Positions 39,462 to 48,864 of a DNA stretch of 64,000 bases are shown piece after piece. This DNA comes from Streptomyces sp. WZ.A104. GTDB lineage: Bacteria > Actinomycetota > Actinomycetes > Streptomycetales > Streptomycetaceae. Position numbers and translations under genes: made by a program. The notes beneath the pieces were generated by a model. That model made no database searches. It saw nothing but the letters and a program-made list of their open reading frames with translations, and had not been told where the DNA came from. Location of the stretch: the NCBI RefSeq assembly GCF_002382885.1, contig NZ_NWVL01000023.1, forward strand, positions 1 through 64,000, read 5' to 3'. The first letter of the stretch is position 1, and each line of letters begins with the position of its first letter.

Positions 39462-39480
39462 CGGGGCTGAGCGCGCCCCG
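39462..39480 (+). terminator. short terminator-like hairpin after rpsN
   Basis: CGGGGC (39462-39467) pairs with GCCCCG (39475-39480), three bases after the rpsN stop. The stem is only 6 bp, so the call is tentative. Confidence 0.45.
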
Positions 39481-39532
39481 AACGTACGGGGGCGGGTGGC
39501 GGCGCGGCTCGAAACCGTGCCGCGGTCCGCCC

Positions 39533-42016
39533 TCAGGGAAGCGGCTGCTCTGCCCAGATGACCTTTCCCCGGGGCGTGTAGCGCGTACCCCACCGATGGG
39601 CGAGCTGGGCGACCAGGAACAGGCCCCGCCCTCCCTCGTCCGTCGTCCGGGCGTGCCGCAGCCGGGGCGAGGTGTTGCTCGCGTCGGACACCTCGCAGAT
39701 CAGCGCCGACTGGAACAGCAGCCTCAGCCGCACCGGCCCCGACGCGTACCGGATCGCGTTGGTCACCAGTTCGCTGACGATCAGTTCCGTCGTCATCGAC
39801 AGGTCGTCGAGCCCCCACGTCTCCAGCCGGCGGGCCACCTTGCCGCGCATCTCCCCGACCGCCGCGGGCTCCAGGGGCACGTCCCACGAAGCCAGACGGT
39901 CGGGGCTGAGCGCATGGGTCCGGGCCAGGAGCAGAGCGATGTCGTCGGGCTGCGGAACGGGCAGGAGCTCTTTGACCACCGTCGGGCACAGCTCCTCCAG
40001 CGGGAGATCGCGCCGGGCCACGGCCCGGGCCAGCCGGGCCATCCCGCCCTCCATGTCCTTCTCGGGCCCCTCGATGAGGCCGTCGGTGTAGAGCCCGAGG
40101 AGGCTGCCCTCGGCCAGCTCGACCTCCAGGGACTCGAACGGCAGCCCGCCGACCCCCAGCGGCGGCCCGGACGGCAGGTCCGGGAAGCTGACCGCACCGT
40201 CCGGCGCCACGATCACCGGCGGCGGATGACCGGCCCGCGCCATCGTGCAGCACCGGCTCACCGGGTCGTAGACGGCGTACAGGCAGGTCGCCCCCACCAC
40301 CGTCGTACCGTCCCGCTCCGCCGTGCCCTGCGCGGGCTCCTCCTCGCTCAGCCGCAGCACCAGGTCGTCCAGGCGGGCCAGCAGCTCGTCGGGGGCGAGG
40401 TCCATGTCGGCCAGCGTCTGTACGGCCGTGCGCAGGCGGCCCATGGTCGCGGCCGCGCTGATGCCGTGGCCGACGACATCGCCGATGACCAGACCGACCC
40501 GGGCGCCGGACAGCGGGATCACGTCGAACCAGTCTCCGCCGACGCCGTCCTTCGCGTCCGCCGGAAGATACGAGGACGCGACGTCCAGGGCCGTTCCACC
40601 GCGCAGCGTGTGCGGGAGCAGGCTCTGCTGGAGCACCAGCGCCGCAGTGTGCTCCCGCGTGTAGCGCCGGGCGTTGTCCACGCACACCGCCGCGCGGGCG
40701 ACCAGTTCCCTGGCGGGCGCCACATCGTCCTCGTCGAAGGGCACCGGGTTCCGCGACCGCATGAAGGTGGTCAGGCCGAGCACCGTGTCGCGCGCCCGCA
40801 TGGGCACCGAGATGAGCGAGTGCAGCCCGAACTCCCGGATCCGGGCGGCCCGCGCGGGCTGCTCCACCGTCCACGCGTGGCTGTCCGGATCAAGAACCGG
40901 CAGCAGGACCGGATCGCCGTCGACGAGGAAGTGCACATCGTGCGGCGGCGGGACGAAGTCGACCGTCTCCCCGACCCGTACGACCGCCTCCGGACACCCC
41001 TCGCGCACCGAGCTCATCCCCGCCCGCCGCATCAGCGGCCGCCCTTCGCCCGTCACCCGCGGTGCCGACCCCCGGCGGTCGCCGCCGATCGCGGGCTCCA
41101 GCAGATCGACGAAGACGAAGTCCGCGAACCGGGGAACCGCGAAATCCGCTAGCTCCTGGGCAGTGCGCTGTACGTCCAGGGTGCTGCCGATACTGGCCCC
41201 CGCCTCGTTCACGAGCGCCAGGAGCCGACGCGCGTTCCACCGGTCGGTCACATCGAGCACCATGTAGCCGATGCCGATCCGCTCGTCCTGGGCGTCGGCC
41301 AGCGGGAAGAACGAGCTCGCGTAGGCCCGTCTGCGGTGCGGATCGGCCCAGCTCCAGCCCAGGTACTCGTAGTCGGTGATCGGCGCACCGGTCGCCAGGA
41401 CCTGTCGCATCAGCCGTTCGATCGGTGCCGCGAGCGGCCCGGGCAGCACTTCGCCAGGCCTGCGGCCCAGGCGCTGTTCCCGGGGGACGCCGCCGAAGCG
41501 CTCCAGGGTGTCGTTGATCCACAGGTACCGCAGCTCGGGGTCGAGCACGGCCATGCCGACCGGCGACCGGGTCAGGAAGTCGTCCAGGACCGACCCGCTC
41601 ATCGTCCAGTGCGGGGTCAGCTGCCGCCCGGAAACCAGGAACCCCTCGTGCCCGGCGATCAGGAACGAGGCCGAGGCCCGCACGTCGACGTCGACCGAGC
41701 GGCCGTCCCGGCCGCGCAGGGCGATCAGCCCGCTCCAGCCCGCCCCGCTCCGGCAGCGGGCCGCCACCGCCGCCGTACGCCGGGGGTCCGGGGAGCCGGT
41801 CAGCAGCCGGGCGGCGGACCGGCCGACCACCTCTGCCGCCGGGAAGCCGAGCAGCGCCTCGGCCCCGCGGGTCCAGCCGATGACCGTGCCGTTCCCGGCG
41901 ATCACCGCCGCCGCCTCGTCGGCCACCTGCGCGGCCCCCTGCCCAGCCTCGGAGGGCAGCGGGCCGCGTCCCACCGGGGGGCCCTCATCGGCGGACGACA
42001 TGCACCTCACCACCAT
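39533..42016 (-). CDS. multi-sensor SpoIIE-type PP2C phosphatase with anti-sigma-factor-like ATPase domain
   Basis: I start at 42016 (MVVRCMSSADEG), with GGAG 8 bases upstream; MSSADEG at 42001 is also possible. The 827 residues read PAS (about 30-130), a second PAS (about 140-260), GAF (about 270-450), SpoIIE/PP2C phosphatase (about 470-680, with GGDWFDVIPLSGARVGLVIG and metal-binding GLYTDGLIEG) and HATPase_c (about 700-825, ELVTNAIRYASG and DEGGRGLFLV). Such proteins dephosphorylate anti-anti-sigma factors and may also phosphorylate them, which tunes SigB-type sigma factors. It is monocistronic, facing the rpsN end. Confidence 0.88.
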   Translation of the reverse strand: MVVRCMSSADEGPPVGRGPLPSEAGQGAAQVADEAAAVIAGNGTVIGWTRGAEALLGFPAAEVVGRSAARLLTGSPDPRRTAAVAARCRSGAGWSGLIALRGRDGRSVDVDVRASASFLIAGHEGFLVSGRQLTPHWTMSGSVLDDFLTRSPVGMAVLDPELRYLWINDTLERFGGVPREQRLGRRPGEVLPGPLAAPIERLMRQVLATGAPITDYEYLGWSWADPHRRRAYASSFFPLADAQDERIGIGYMVLDVTDRWNARRLLALVNEAGASIGSTLDVQRTAQELADFAVPRFADFVFVDLLEPAIGGDRRGSAPRVTGEGRPLMRRAGMSSVREGCPEAVVRVGETVDFVPPPHDVHFLVDGDPVLLPVLDPDSHAWTVEQPARAARIREFGLHSLISVPMRARDTVLGLTTFMRSRNPVPFDEDDVAPARELVARAAVCVDNARRYTREHTAALVLQQSLLPHTLRGGTALDVASSYLPADAKDGVGGDWFDVIPLSGARVGLVIGDVVGHGISAAATMGRLRTAVQTLADMDLAPDELLARLDDLVLRLSEEEPAQGTAERDGTTVVGATCLYAVYDPVSRCCTMARAGHPPPVIVAPDGAVSFPDLPSGPPLGVGGLPFESLEVELAEGSLLGLYTDGLIEGPEKDMEGGMARLARAVARRDLPLEELCPTVVKELLPVPQPDDIALLLARTHALSPDRLASWDVPLEPAAVGEMRGKVARRLETWGLDDLSMTTELIVSELVTNAIRYASGPVRLRLLFQSALICEVSDASNTSPRLRHARTTDEGGRGLFLVAQLAHRWGTRYTPRGKVIWAEQPLP

Positions 42017-42210
42017 CCGTAGGTCTCCATGGTCGCGCGTCGCCCCGGAGTGCGCACCGGTGCGCACTCCTCACGGGGCGATGGCCCGGCTGTCCCCCCG
42101 CCGCTCGGGCTGTCCCTCGTTCGGCGGCGTGACGGAGCGGGCCGTCCCCGCGTTGGGGGAGTGACAAGCGTTTGCTTGCCACCCCCCGCGCTGGACCCGT
42201 GCGGGTGGAC

Positions 42211-42242
42211 GGCTCCGGACCCCGGCAGCGGGGGCCGGAGCC
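42211..42242 (-). terminator. terminator of the GH26-like gene
   Basis: GGCTCCGGACCCC (42211-42223) pairs with GGGGGCCGGAGCC (42230-42242) with one mismatch and a 6-base loop. It is 33 bp downstream of the leftward gene's stop. Confidence 0.75.
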
Positions 42243-42274
42243 GTTTCGATGCGCGGGTCCGGTCCCCTGCGCCG

Positions 42275-43531
42275 TCAGTAGCGGAAGCAGATCTTGCGCT
42301 CCTTGAGCCACTGGCCCAGCCAGTCGCCGAACGGGACGGTGATGCACCACCTGCGGTCGGTCGGCGTCTCGCTCTCCGGCGGCGTGGGGCTCGGCGTGGG
42401 CCGCACGGGGAGGGTCGGCTGCACGGACGGCGAAGGCGTCGGGTCCGGGCTCGGGTCCGTGCTGGGCGTGGGCATCGGGGTCGGAGTCGGGGTGGGCGTG
42501 GGGGAGGGGGCTGGTTGCCGGGGCGCCGCCATCTCCGTCAGCATCGTCCGGAACACCTTCGAGGACTTCGGGTTGCTCCTGCACTGCCAGACCCCGTGCG
42601 GACAGTAGTCCGTGACGGTCTGGTAGAGCGGTTGGTGCCGGTCGATCCACTCCAGCATCCGCCGCATGTACTCCGGGTTGTCACCGTTGCGGAAGAGCCC
42701 CCACTCCGGGAACGAGATCGGCTTGCCGCGCGCCGCGGCGAAGTCGACGTGCTTCTGCAGCCCGTAGGGATCGCTGACCTGGTCGTCGAAGGTCTCGCCG
42801 GGCGGCTGGTCGTAGGAGTCCATCCCGATGATGTCGACGACGTCGTCGCCCGGATAGCACTCGGTCCACGGCACCGCGTCCCGCCCCCGGCTGGGAGTGA
42901 AGTCGAAACGGAACTGCTGGCCCGGCACCGAGCGCATCGCCGTGACGATGCGCTCCCAGTACGCCTTCCAGGCCACGGGGTCCGGTCCGCACCGGTGCGT
43001 GTACGTGGTGCCGTTCATCTCCCAGCCGAGCACGATCACCGTGTCCGGCACCCCCAGCCCCACCAGCCGCTCCGCGAGGCGGGTGAAGTGCCGGTCGAAG
43101 TCACCGGCCGCACCCGCCCGGAGCAGTCTGCGGACCTCACCGTCCGGCACCCGGTCCTCGTTGCGCTCCAGCATCGGTACGTTCAGGACGAACATCCGGT
43201 CCTTGTCCGCCTGCCGCCAGGCGGCCCAGGCGGCCAGGAAGTCGGGGGTGCCCTCGATGTTCACCCACAGATCGCCCGGCAGATAGGTGTGCCCCACCCG
43301 GAGCTCCGCGCCGCCGAGCCAGCGCGACAGATCGGCCATCCTGCGTACCCCGGCGGGCCCGTAGTCCAGATAGGCACCGTGCGCCGTGCCGCTCCTGGCC
43401 GCCCGAGGTCCGGGAGCCGCACCGTCGACGGAGTCGGTGCCCGGCGACCGGCCCGCGATGCCGCCGCCGGCCAGGAGGCTGAGAGCCACCGCCGTGATGC
43501 ACGTACTGATAAGACGGCGCTTTGCCGGCAT
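42275..43531 (-). CDS. secreted GH26-like glycoside hydrolase with Pro/Thr linker and C-terminal W-C...C-F-R-Y tail
   Basis: The 418-residue protein has a signal peptide (KRRLISTCITAVALSLLAGG), a TIM-barrel domain (about 50-330) and a linker of some 60 residues of Pro, Thr and Ser. A short end follows: RRWCITVPFGDWLGQWLKE, then CFRY. Two glutamates suit retaining catalysis: acid/base in VLGWEMNGTTYTH and nucleophile in ISFPEWGLF, as in family 26 beta-mannanases and relatives. The tail with paired cysteines may be a small anchoring or binding module. It lies near the exopolysaccharide operon and could trim or cut an extracellular glucan. The substrate is uncertain. Confidence 0.75.
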   Translation of the reverse strand: MPAKRRLISTCITAVALSLLAGGGIAGRSPGTDSVDGAAPGPRAARSGTAHGAYLDYGPAGVRRMADLSRWLGGAELRVGHTYLPGDLWVNIEGTPDFLAAWAAWRQADKDRMFVLNVPMLERNEDRVPDGEVRRLLRAGAAGDFDRHFTRLAERLVGLGVPDTVIVLGWEMNGTTYTHRCGPDPVAWKAYWERIVTAMRSVPGQQFRFDFTPSRGRDAVPWTECYPGDDVVDIIGMDSYDQPPGETFDDQVSDPYGLQKHVDFAAARGKPISFPEWGLFRNGDNPEYMRRMLEWIDRHQPLYQTVTDYCPHGVWQCRSNPKSSKVFRTMLTEMAAPRQPAPSPTPTPTPTPMPTPSTDPSPDPTPSPSVQPTLPVRPTPSPTPPESETPTDRRWCITVPFGDWLGQWLKERKICFRY

Positions 43532-43653
43532 TACTCCTCCTGGCTGCGGTGAATTCCGGCCGGTTCGGCCTCATGGGGAGAGAGTCGCATCATCGTGCAC
43601 CGCTGTCATTCGCAGAAGTCCATTTATCGTATTCGGCGTTGCGGGCGTGCCGT

Positions 43654-44943
43654 TCAGGTGAATGTAGGGCCGAACGTGAACGGCAGGGAACCGACCCGGT
43701 TGTCGAAATTCGAATCGACCAGTCCCGGGTCGTCCATCTGCCGGATGACGGAACGTCGGCTGAGCAGTTCCCGGAACAGCGCCGTCATTTCGAGCCGGGC
43801 CAGGTGCGCGCCGAGGCAGTGGTGGGGGCCGCCACCGCCGTATCCCAGGTGCGGATTGGGCGACCGGGTGATGTCGAAGCGGTCCGGGTGGGTGAAAACC
43901 TCCTCATCGCGATTGGCCGACGCATAGATGAGTGCGACTTTCTCTCCCGGAAGGAACGTGCGGCCGCCCAGTTCGTATGCGGCGGTGACCGTTCTGCGGA
44001 ACTGGATGATGGGCGTGGAGCAGCGGACGATCTCGTCGACCGCGCCGCCGATGTGCCGGTCGAAGTCCGACGCCAGCAGAGCCCGCTGCTCCGGATGCCG
44101 GTCGAGCAGGAACAGCCCGTGCGCGATGGCGTTGCGGGTCGTCTCCACCCCCGCCACCAGCAGCAGCGAGAAGAAGGCGCCCAGCTGCCGACCCGACAGG
44201 GCCTCGCCGTCGACGTCCGCGGTGACCAGCGCCGAGACGAGGTCGTCCCCGGGATGCCGGCGTCGCTCCCGGGCCAGTCGTGCCATCAGGAACTGCATCT
44301 GCGCCAGGGAGGCCAGCCCCCGGCCGGGAATCCGCAGCCGGGCCCGGCCCCGGCGCTCCACGCCGACGTGTTCCGACGCCTGGTCGATCCGGTCCGCGAT
44401 CCAGGCCCGGTGCGCCACCGGGATGCCCATCAGGCCGCAGATCACCTCCAGCGGCAGCCGCGAGGCCGCCGACGGCATGAAGTCCCGGGGGCGCTCGGCG
44501 ATCAGCTCGTCGACCAGCCGCCCGGCGAGAGTGCCGATGCTCTCCTCGGTGTCGGCGAGCAGCCGGGGGGTGAAGCGCCGGGAGATGATCCGGCGCAGCG
44601 CCGCGTGCTCGGCCCCGTCCATGTTGACCATCGAGTTCCCGAACAGGGCCTTCGCCCATCCGGCCGGCTCGGGTGTGGTGACGCCCGGAGCGCTCGCGAA
44701 GATCTGCGGGGTGCGGCTCGCGGCCCGGACGTCGGCATGGCGGACCAGGGCGTAGAACGGCTTGCCGGAGGTACGGGCCGTGCCGGGCCGGGGAGTGAAC
44801 AGCACGGGCGCGTCGCACCCGCGCAGCAGGGCGAACGCCCTGAGCCTTTCGGGACGCGGCAGCCGCCAGAAGGCCGGGTCGGCCAGATCCACGTCCGGCC
44901 TGACCGGCGCACGGTCCCCGGACATCTGCATCGGAACGGTCAT
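43654..44943 (-). CDS. cytochrome P450
   Basis: The start at 44943 (MTVPMQMSGDRAP) has GGAGG 8 bases upstream and gives 429 residues. All P450 marks are present: the I-helix LLVAGVETTRNAIAHG (oxygen-activating A-G-x-E-T-T), the K-helix E-x-x-R in VDEIVRCSTP, and the heme-cysteine loop GYGGGGPHHCLGAHLARLE. It has the bacterial class I form and needs a ferredoxin and reductase from elsewhere. It stands alone, next to the melC operon with opposite orientation. The substrate is unknown; the layout resembles bacterial CYP families acting on lipids or secondary metabolites. Confidence 0.9.
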   Translation of the reverse strand: MTVPMQMSGDRAPVRPDVDLADPAFWRLPRPERLRAFALLRGCDAPVLFTPRPGTARTSGKPFYALVRHADVRAASRTPQIFASAPGVTTPEPAGWAKALFGNSMVNMDGAEHAALRRIISRRFTPRLLADTEESIGTLAGRLVDELIAERPRDFMPSAASRLPLEVICGLMGIPVAHRAWIADRIDQASEHVGVERRGRARLRIPGRGLASLAQMQFLMARLARERRRHPGDDLVSALVTADVDGEALSGRQLGAFFSLLLVAGVETTRNAIAHGLFLLDRHPEQRALLASDFDRHIGGAVDEIVRCSTPIIQFRRTVTAAYELGGRTFLPGEKVALIYASANRDEEVFTHPDRFDITRSPNPHLGYGGGGPHHCLGAHLARLEMTALFRELLSRRSVIRQMDDPGLVDSNFDNRVGSLPFTFGPTFT

Positions 44944-45179
44944 GCCCATCACCTCCACGGGTTTCGACACGTCATGCTCGGGCCCGGGCACCGGGACGGG
45001 CCGCCCGACGCGGCCCGCTGCCGCCGATGGCCGCGCAGGCTCACGCGTTTGACGGAACGCGACCGGACGTGGTGTGCGCCGTACGCCACACGCACGAGAA
45101 CTGTTTCGCCATCGCCTCGTTGTCAACATCGCCATCAGCAGCACCTCGGACGAGTTAACGAGAGGCAGGCAGTCACCTC

Positions 45180-45653
45180 ATGAGCCCCACCCCCGCGAAA
45201 CCCGGCGGCGCCCACCATCCCGCCCGCCGGGCCGTCCTGCGCGGCGCGTTCACCGCCGCCGTGGTCACCGGCACCGGCGCCGCCCTGCTCCCCCTGTTCG
45301 ACCGCGAGCCCTCCACCGCCGCCCGTCCGGCCCCGGGACCGGCGCCCGAGGGTGCCAGGCCCGCGGTGGAACAGTTCGCCGAGACGTACCGGGGCCGGGA
45401 GATCCGGGGCACGCCGATCGTCGTCCCCGCCGCCGCCCCGGACGGCGACCGGGCCGCCCTCTCCGCCGTACCGGCCACCGAGGTCCGGATCGACGGCAGG
45501 CCCCTGCACGTCATGAGACGGGCGGACGGCACCTATCTGAGTGACGTCACGCACTACGAGTCGTTCCCGACGCTGCTGGAGACGGCCCGCGCCGCCGTCG
45601 ACGAACTCGGCCCCACCGCCCGTCTCGCGCGCCCCGCGGCGCACCGTATGTGA
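45180..45653 (+). CDS. melC1: tyrosinase co-factor / copper chaperone MelC1
   Basis: The 157-residue protein has a twin-arginine signal (HPARRAVLRGAFTAAVV). Its mature part has GREIRGTPI, RIDGRPLHVMRRADGTYLSDVTHYESFPTL and ARAAVDELG, the typical MelC1 blocks. It binds apo-tyrosinase, helps load copper and carries it through the Tat system. The tyrosinase gene follows 19 bp later. The N-terminal linker (about 45-65) is unusually proline-rich. Confidence 0.92.
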   Translation: MSPTPAKPGGAHHPARRAVLRGAFTAAVVTGTGAALLPLFDREPSTAARPAPGPAPEGARPAVEQFAETYRGREIRGTPIVVPAAAPDGDRAALSAVPATEVRIDGRPLHVMRRADGTYLSDVTHYESFPTLLETARAAVDELGPTARLARPAAHRM

Positions 45654-45672
45654 ACCAGGAGGACCAGCACCG

Positions 45673-46536
45673 GTGTACACCCGCAAGAACCAGCGCGACC
45701 TCACGCGCACCGAGAAGCGCCGGCTCGTCGACGCGATCCTGAAACTGAAGCGCTCGGGGCGCTACGACGACTTCGTCGTCATGCACCGCGAGTTCTACGT
45801 CATGGACACCGAGAACCGGCCCCGTCCCGCCCATATGACGGCCTCCTTCTTCCCCTGGCACCGCCGGTACCTGCTGGAGTTCGAGAAGGCGCTCCAGGGC
45901 ATCGACCCGGGAGTCAGCGTGCCGTACTGGGACTGGACCACGGACAACACACCCAGTTCCTCGCTGTGGGCGGAGGACTTCCTCGGCGGCAACGGCAGGC
46001 CCGGCGACCGCCGGGTCACCACCGGCCCGTTCGCCCACGAGGCGGGCAACTGGAGTGTCGGCCGCGGCGTCACCGACGAGAACTACCTCACGCGCAACTT
46101 CGGCAGGCCCGGCAGGAACCCGGTCTCCCTGCCCACCAAGGACGACGTGGCGCGGGCGCTGAAGGACCCGGTCTACGACACGGAGCCCTGGAACAGCATC
46201 AGCACCGAGGGCTTCCGCAACCGCATCGAGGGGTGGGGGATCCGGGGCGTGCGCACGGTGGCCAACCACAACCGCGTCCACCAGTGGGTCGGCGGGCCCA
46301 TGGCGGGCGCCGCCTCCCCGGAGGACCCGGTCTTCTGGCTCCACCACGCGTTCATCGACCTGCTGTGGGACCGGTGGCGCAAGGCCCACCCGAGCTCCGC
46401 CTATCTGCCGGGCCGCAAGCCCGCGTCGCCCGGCCGGGACCGCGACTACGTCTTCGGCCTCGACGACCCGATGCCCCCGTGGAACGTGACGCCCGCCCAG
46501 CTCCTCGACCACAGCAAGCTCTACCGCTACGCCTGA
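45673..46536 (+). CDS. melC2: tyrosinase MelC2
   Basis: The GTG at 45673 gives 287 residues. CuA ligands are His38 (MHREFY), His54 (AHMTASFF) and His63 (PWHRRYL). CuB ligands lie in ANHNRVHQWVG and FWLHHAFIDLLWDRW, at about residues 190, 194 and 216. It oxidises tyrosine and catechols to quinones that polymerise to melanin. It has no signal of its own and is exported with MelC1. A hairpin at 46553-46584 ends the operon. Confidence 0.95.
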   Translation: MYTRKNQRDLTRTEKRRLVDAILKLKRSGRYDDFVVMHREFYVMDTENRPRPAHMTASFFPWHRRYLLEFEKALQGIDPGVSVPYWDWTTDNTPSSSLWAEDFLGGNGRPGDRRVTTGPFAHEAGNWSVGRGVTDENYLTRNFGRPGRNPVSLPTKDDVARALKDPVYDTEPWNSISTEGFRNRIEGWGIRGVRTVANHNRVHQWVGGPMAGAASPEDPVFWLHHAFIDLLWDRWRKAHPSSAYLPGRKPASPGRDRDYVFGLDDPMPPWNVTPAQLLDHSKLYRYA

Positions 46537-46552
46537 GTCCGGTCACGGGGAC

Positions 46553-46584
46553 GGCCGGCCCCCTCCGCAGGGAGGGAGCCGGCC
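46553..46584. terminator. bidirectional terminator between melC2 and the chaplin gene
   Basis: GGCCGGCCCCCTCC (46553-46566) pairs with GGAGGGAGCCGGCC (46571-46584) with one mismatch around a 4-base loop. It serves two convergent genes. Confidence 0.8.
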
Positions 46585-46604
46585 GCGTGGGTACAGCGGG
46601 AGGG

Positions 46605-46892
46605 TCAGCGGCCGTAGCCGTAGTCCCCGTTGTCACCAGTGTCGTGACCCCCGGAGACGTTGGCGCAGGTGTTGCCGAACGCCGGGTTCAGCAGACCGAT
46701 CACGTTGATCGTGTTGCCGCAGAGGTTGACCGGCACGTGGATCGGGACCTGCACGCTGTTGCCCGAGCCGACACCGGGGGAACCGGCGGCGAGGCTCTGC
46801 GCACCGGCGTCCGCCGAGGCCATGCCGGCGCCGCCGGCGATCAGGGCGCCGGTGCCGGCCATCACGGCGGCGACCTTCGTCATACGAGACAT
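46605..46892 (-). CDS. short chaplin
   Basis: The 95-residue precursor has a signal peptide to about residue 28 (MASADAGAQ). A single chaplin domain follows: GSGNSVQVPIHVPVNLCGN, then GLLNPAFGNTCAN, with the two conserved cysteines. The tail is glycine- and tyrosine-rich (DNGDYGYGR). No sortase signal is present, so it is a short secreted chaplin that assembles into amyloid fibrils on aerial hyphae. It is monocistronic. Confidence 0.92.
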   Translation of the reverse strand: MSRMTKVAAVMAGTGALIAGGAGMASADAGAQSLAAGSPGVGSGNSVQVPIHVPVNLCGNTINVIGLLNPAFGNTCANVSGGHDTGDNGDYGYGR

Positions 46893-47044
46893 TCAGAACT
46901 CCTTGAAAAGAAGGGGGGTGTGCTGCGGACACGAGGCCCGCACCCCCTGACAACGCGAAAAACGCCGGACGGTAACGGATCAGCTCATACGTGGTATCTC
47001 CGACGCATATCCCCGGCATCACCGTCCGGACCGCGCGCCACGTC

Positions 47045-48193
47045 TCAGCGTCCGATCACCGGCAGCCCGGTCAGCCGCTCGTGCCAGTCCCGCGCCGCCG
47101 GGAACCGGGCCTTCACCGTCTCCACCGCCCGCTCCCGCACCGCCACCTGCGACTCGCGCAGCCGCAGCAGCGGCTCAAGCCCGGGACGGGCCAGCAGCAG
47201 CCGCTGGTTGACCACGGGCACCGGCTGCCAGTGGTTCTTGTAACTCTCCGCGCCGCGCAGCAGGCTCAGCACCTCGCGCCCGCTGTCCGAGGCCTGCTGG
47301 GCCACCTCGCGCAGCAGCATCGTCGACACATCGACCTTCCGCTCGCGCAGCGCCGGGTCCGCCCCGTAGAGATAGCCGCCCGTCAGATGCCCCGACTGCA
47401 ACGACAGGTTGGACGCCACCACCTCGCCCTTGAGCCGGAACTCGGTCATGGCCGCCGTGCCGTCGCCCACCATCCGCCCCACCGACCGGATCAGATGGTC
47501 CGAGAACCGTGCCCTGAGGTGCTCGGGGTTGACGCCCCGGCCCTCCCACTGCCGCTCGTGCAGCCGCAGCAGCGTGCCGATCGCCGCGGGCACCCCGTCC
47601 TGCGGGACCCGGTGCGCCTCGACGCCCAGGGCGTCGACCTTGCGCAGCTTGGAACGCAGCCGCTGGCCCCGCGAGCCGCTCAGCCGCGCCACCAGATCGC
47701 CGAGCGGCTCGGCCGGAAGCTCCATGCACGTCGAGTCCGTGAGCCTGCTCCGGGCCCCCGGCCACCGCCCGAACAGCAGCTGTGCCGACGCGTCCGGCCG
47801 GACCTCCCGCAGGTCCACCACGGTGTGGCGGGCCGCCCGGTCCAGACCGCGCTGCAACGCCCCGACCGCGTAACCGGCCTCCTCCTCGTCCAGCAGGATG
47901 TCGAAGAAGTCGGAGATCGCCCCGCCCATCGGGACCAGCAACGGCATCGGACGGTGCACCAGCATCAGCGGGGCCGCCCCGATCAGCCGCCCCGACCGGC
48001 GGACCAGCAGCACCCGCAGCCGGCCCTCCTGACCGTAGGAGATCCACCACGAATGCAGCCAGGCGTGGCTCTGGAAGGGCGTGGCGGTGGCGCAGCGCCG
48101 GTGCAGGGCGTCCCACTCCCCGGCGAGCGCGCCGAACTCCCGGAAGTCCCGGCACAGGGTCACGGCGATGCCGCCCGTGCGGTGCGCCGTCAT
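47045..48193 (-). CDS. FemAB/CelD-like GNAT acyltransferase of the exopolysaccharide operon
   Basis: The 382-residue protein belongs to the BcsL/CelD group of GNAT-fold enzymes. An N-terminal half has FREFGALAGEWDALHRR and FQSHAWLHSWW. A C-terminal acyltransferase half has RLHERQWEGRG, VVASNLSLQSGHLTGGYLYG and DVSTMLLREVAQQA. It probably acylates sugars of the polymer made by the upstream genes. Its ATG overlaps the stop of the Wzz-like gene, and it is the last gene of the operon. Confidence 0.82.
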   Translation of the reverse strand: MTAHRTGGIAVTLCRDFREFGALAGEWDALHRRCATATPFQSHAWLHSWWISYGQEGRLRVLLVRRSGRLIGAAPLMLVHRPMPLLVPMGGAISDFFDILLDEEEAGYAVGALQRGLDRAARHTVVDLREVRPDASAQLLFGRWPGARSRLTDSTCMELPAEPLGDLVARLSGSRGQRLRSKLRKVDALGVEAHRVPQDGVPAAIGTLLRLHERQWEGRGVNPEHLRARFSDHLIRSVGRMVGDGTAAMTEFRLKGEVVASNLSLQSGHLTGGYLYGADPALRERKVDVSTMLLREVAQQASDSGREVLSLLRGAESYKNHWQPVPVVNQRLLLARPGLEPLLRLRESQVAVRERAVETVKARFPAARDWHERLTGLPVIGR

Positions 48194-48864
48194 CGGACCA
48201 GCTCCCGTTCGTCCTGGGCGACGCCCCCCTCGGCGGCGGCCGGCGCGGGCACCTGCGCCGAGACGCTCCAGCCCGCCCGGCGCGGCCGCACCAGCAGCAC
48301 CAGACCGCCCAGCAGACCGCCCGCGGCGGCCCCCACGGCCGTGCCCAGCGGAACGGACGGCGACACCGGCTGGTCCGGCGTCATCGCATGGGTGAACTTG
48401 ATCAGCTTCACCCCGGTGTCCTTGGAGACATGACCGCTGCTCACGATGACCGCCTCGATCACCGCGTTGGCGATGTCGGCGGCCCTGCGCCGGTCCTCGG
48501 ACGTCCCGGTCACCGCGATCATCGGCGAGTCGGGGGAGGTCTCCGACCGGACGTGGGACCGCAGTTCACGCAGCGGCTCACCGGCCGCGCCCTGCGCGTA
48601 CGAGAGCGTCGCGTCGCTGGTGACCAGACGCCCGTACGACTGCGCGTAGCCCAGCGCCGCCGCGGGAGCCGTCTCCTCCTCGGCGACCGCCATCGCGTAA
48701 CTGGTGGCCTCGTACTGCGGGGAGGCGAACGCGCCGTACGAGAGCCCGGACGCGGTGCCGAGCAGGACGCAGACGGGCAGGGGCCACCATTGGGGCAGCC
48801 GGGTGAGGGCGGTGCGCAGCCGACGGACGACGGCGTGGCGCTGCTGCTCGGGTGACTCGGTCAT
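48190..48864 (-). CDS. Wzz-like polysaccharide co-polymerase / chain-length protein
   Basis: The 224-residue protein has two membrane helices, near residues 27-47 (WPLPVCVLLGTASGLSYGAF) and 170-192 (VPLGTAVGAAAGGLLGGLVLL), around an extracytoplasmic helical region. This is the form of Wzz and of actinobacterial capsule proteins without the tyrosine-kinase part. It would set chain length together with the polymerase. A proline-containing block QPVSPSVPLG before the second helix is typical. It overlaps the next gene by 4 bases. Confidence 0.82.
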   Translation of the reverse strand: MTESPEQQRHAVVRRLRTALTRLPQWWPLPVCVLLGTASGLSYGAFASPQYEATSYAMAVAEEETAPAAALGYAQSYGRLVTSDATLSYAQGAAGEPLRELRSHVRSETSPDSPMIAVTGTSEDRRRAADIANAVIEAVIVSSGHVSKDTGVKLIKFTHAMTPDQPVSPSVPLGTAVGAAAGGLLGGLVLLVRPRRAGWSVSAQVPAPAAAEGGVAQDERELVR

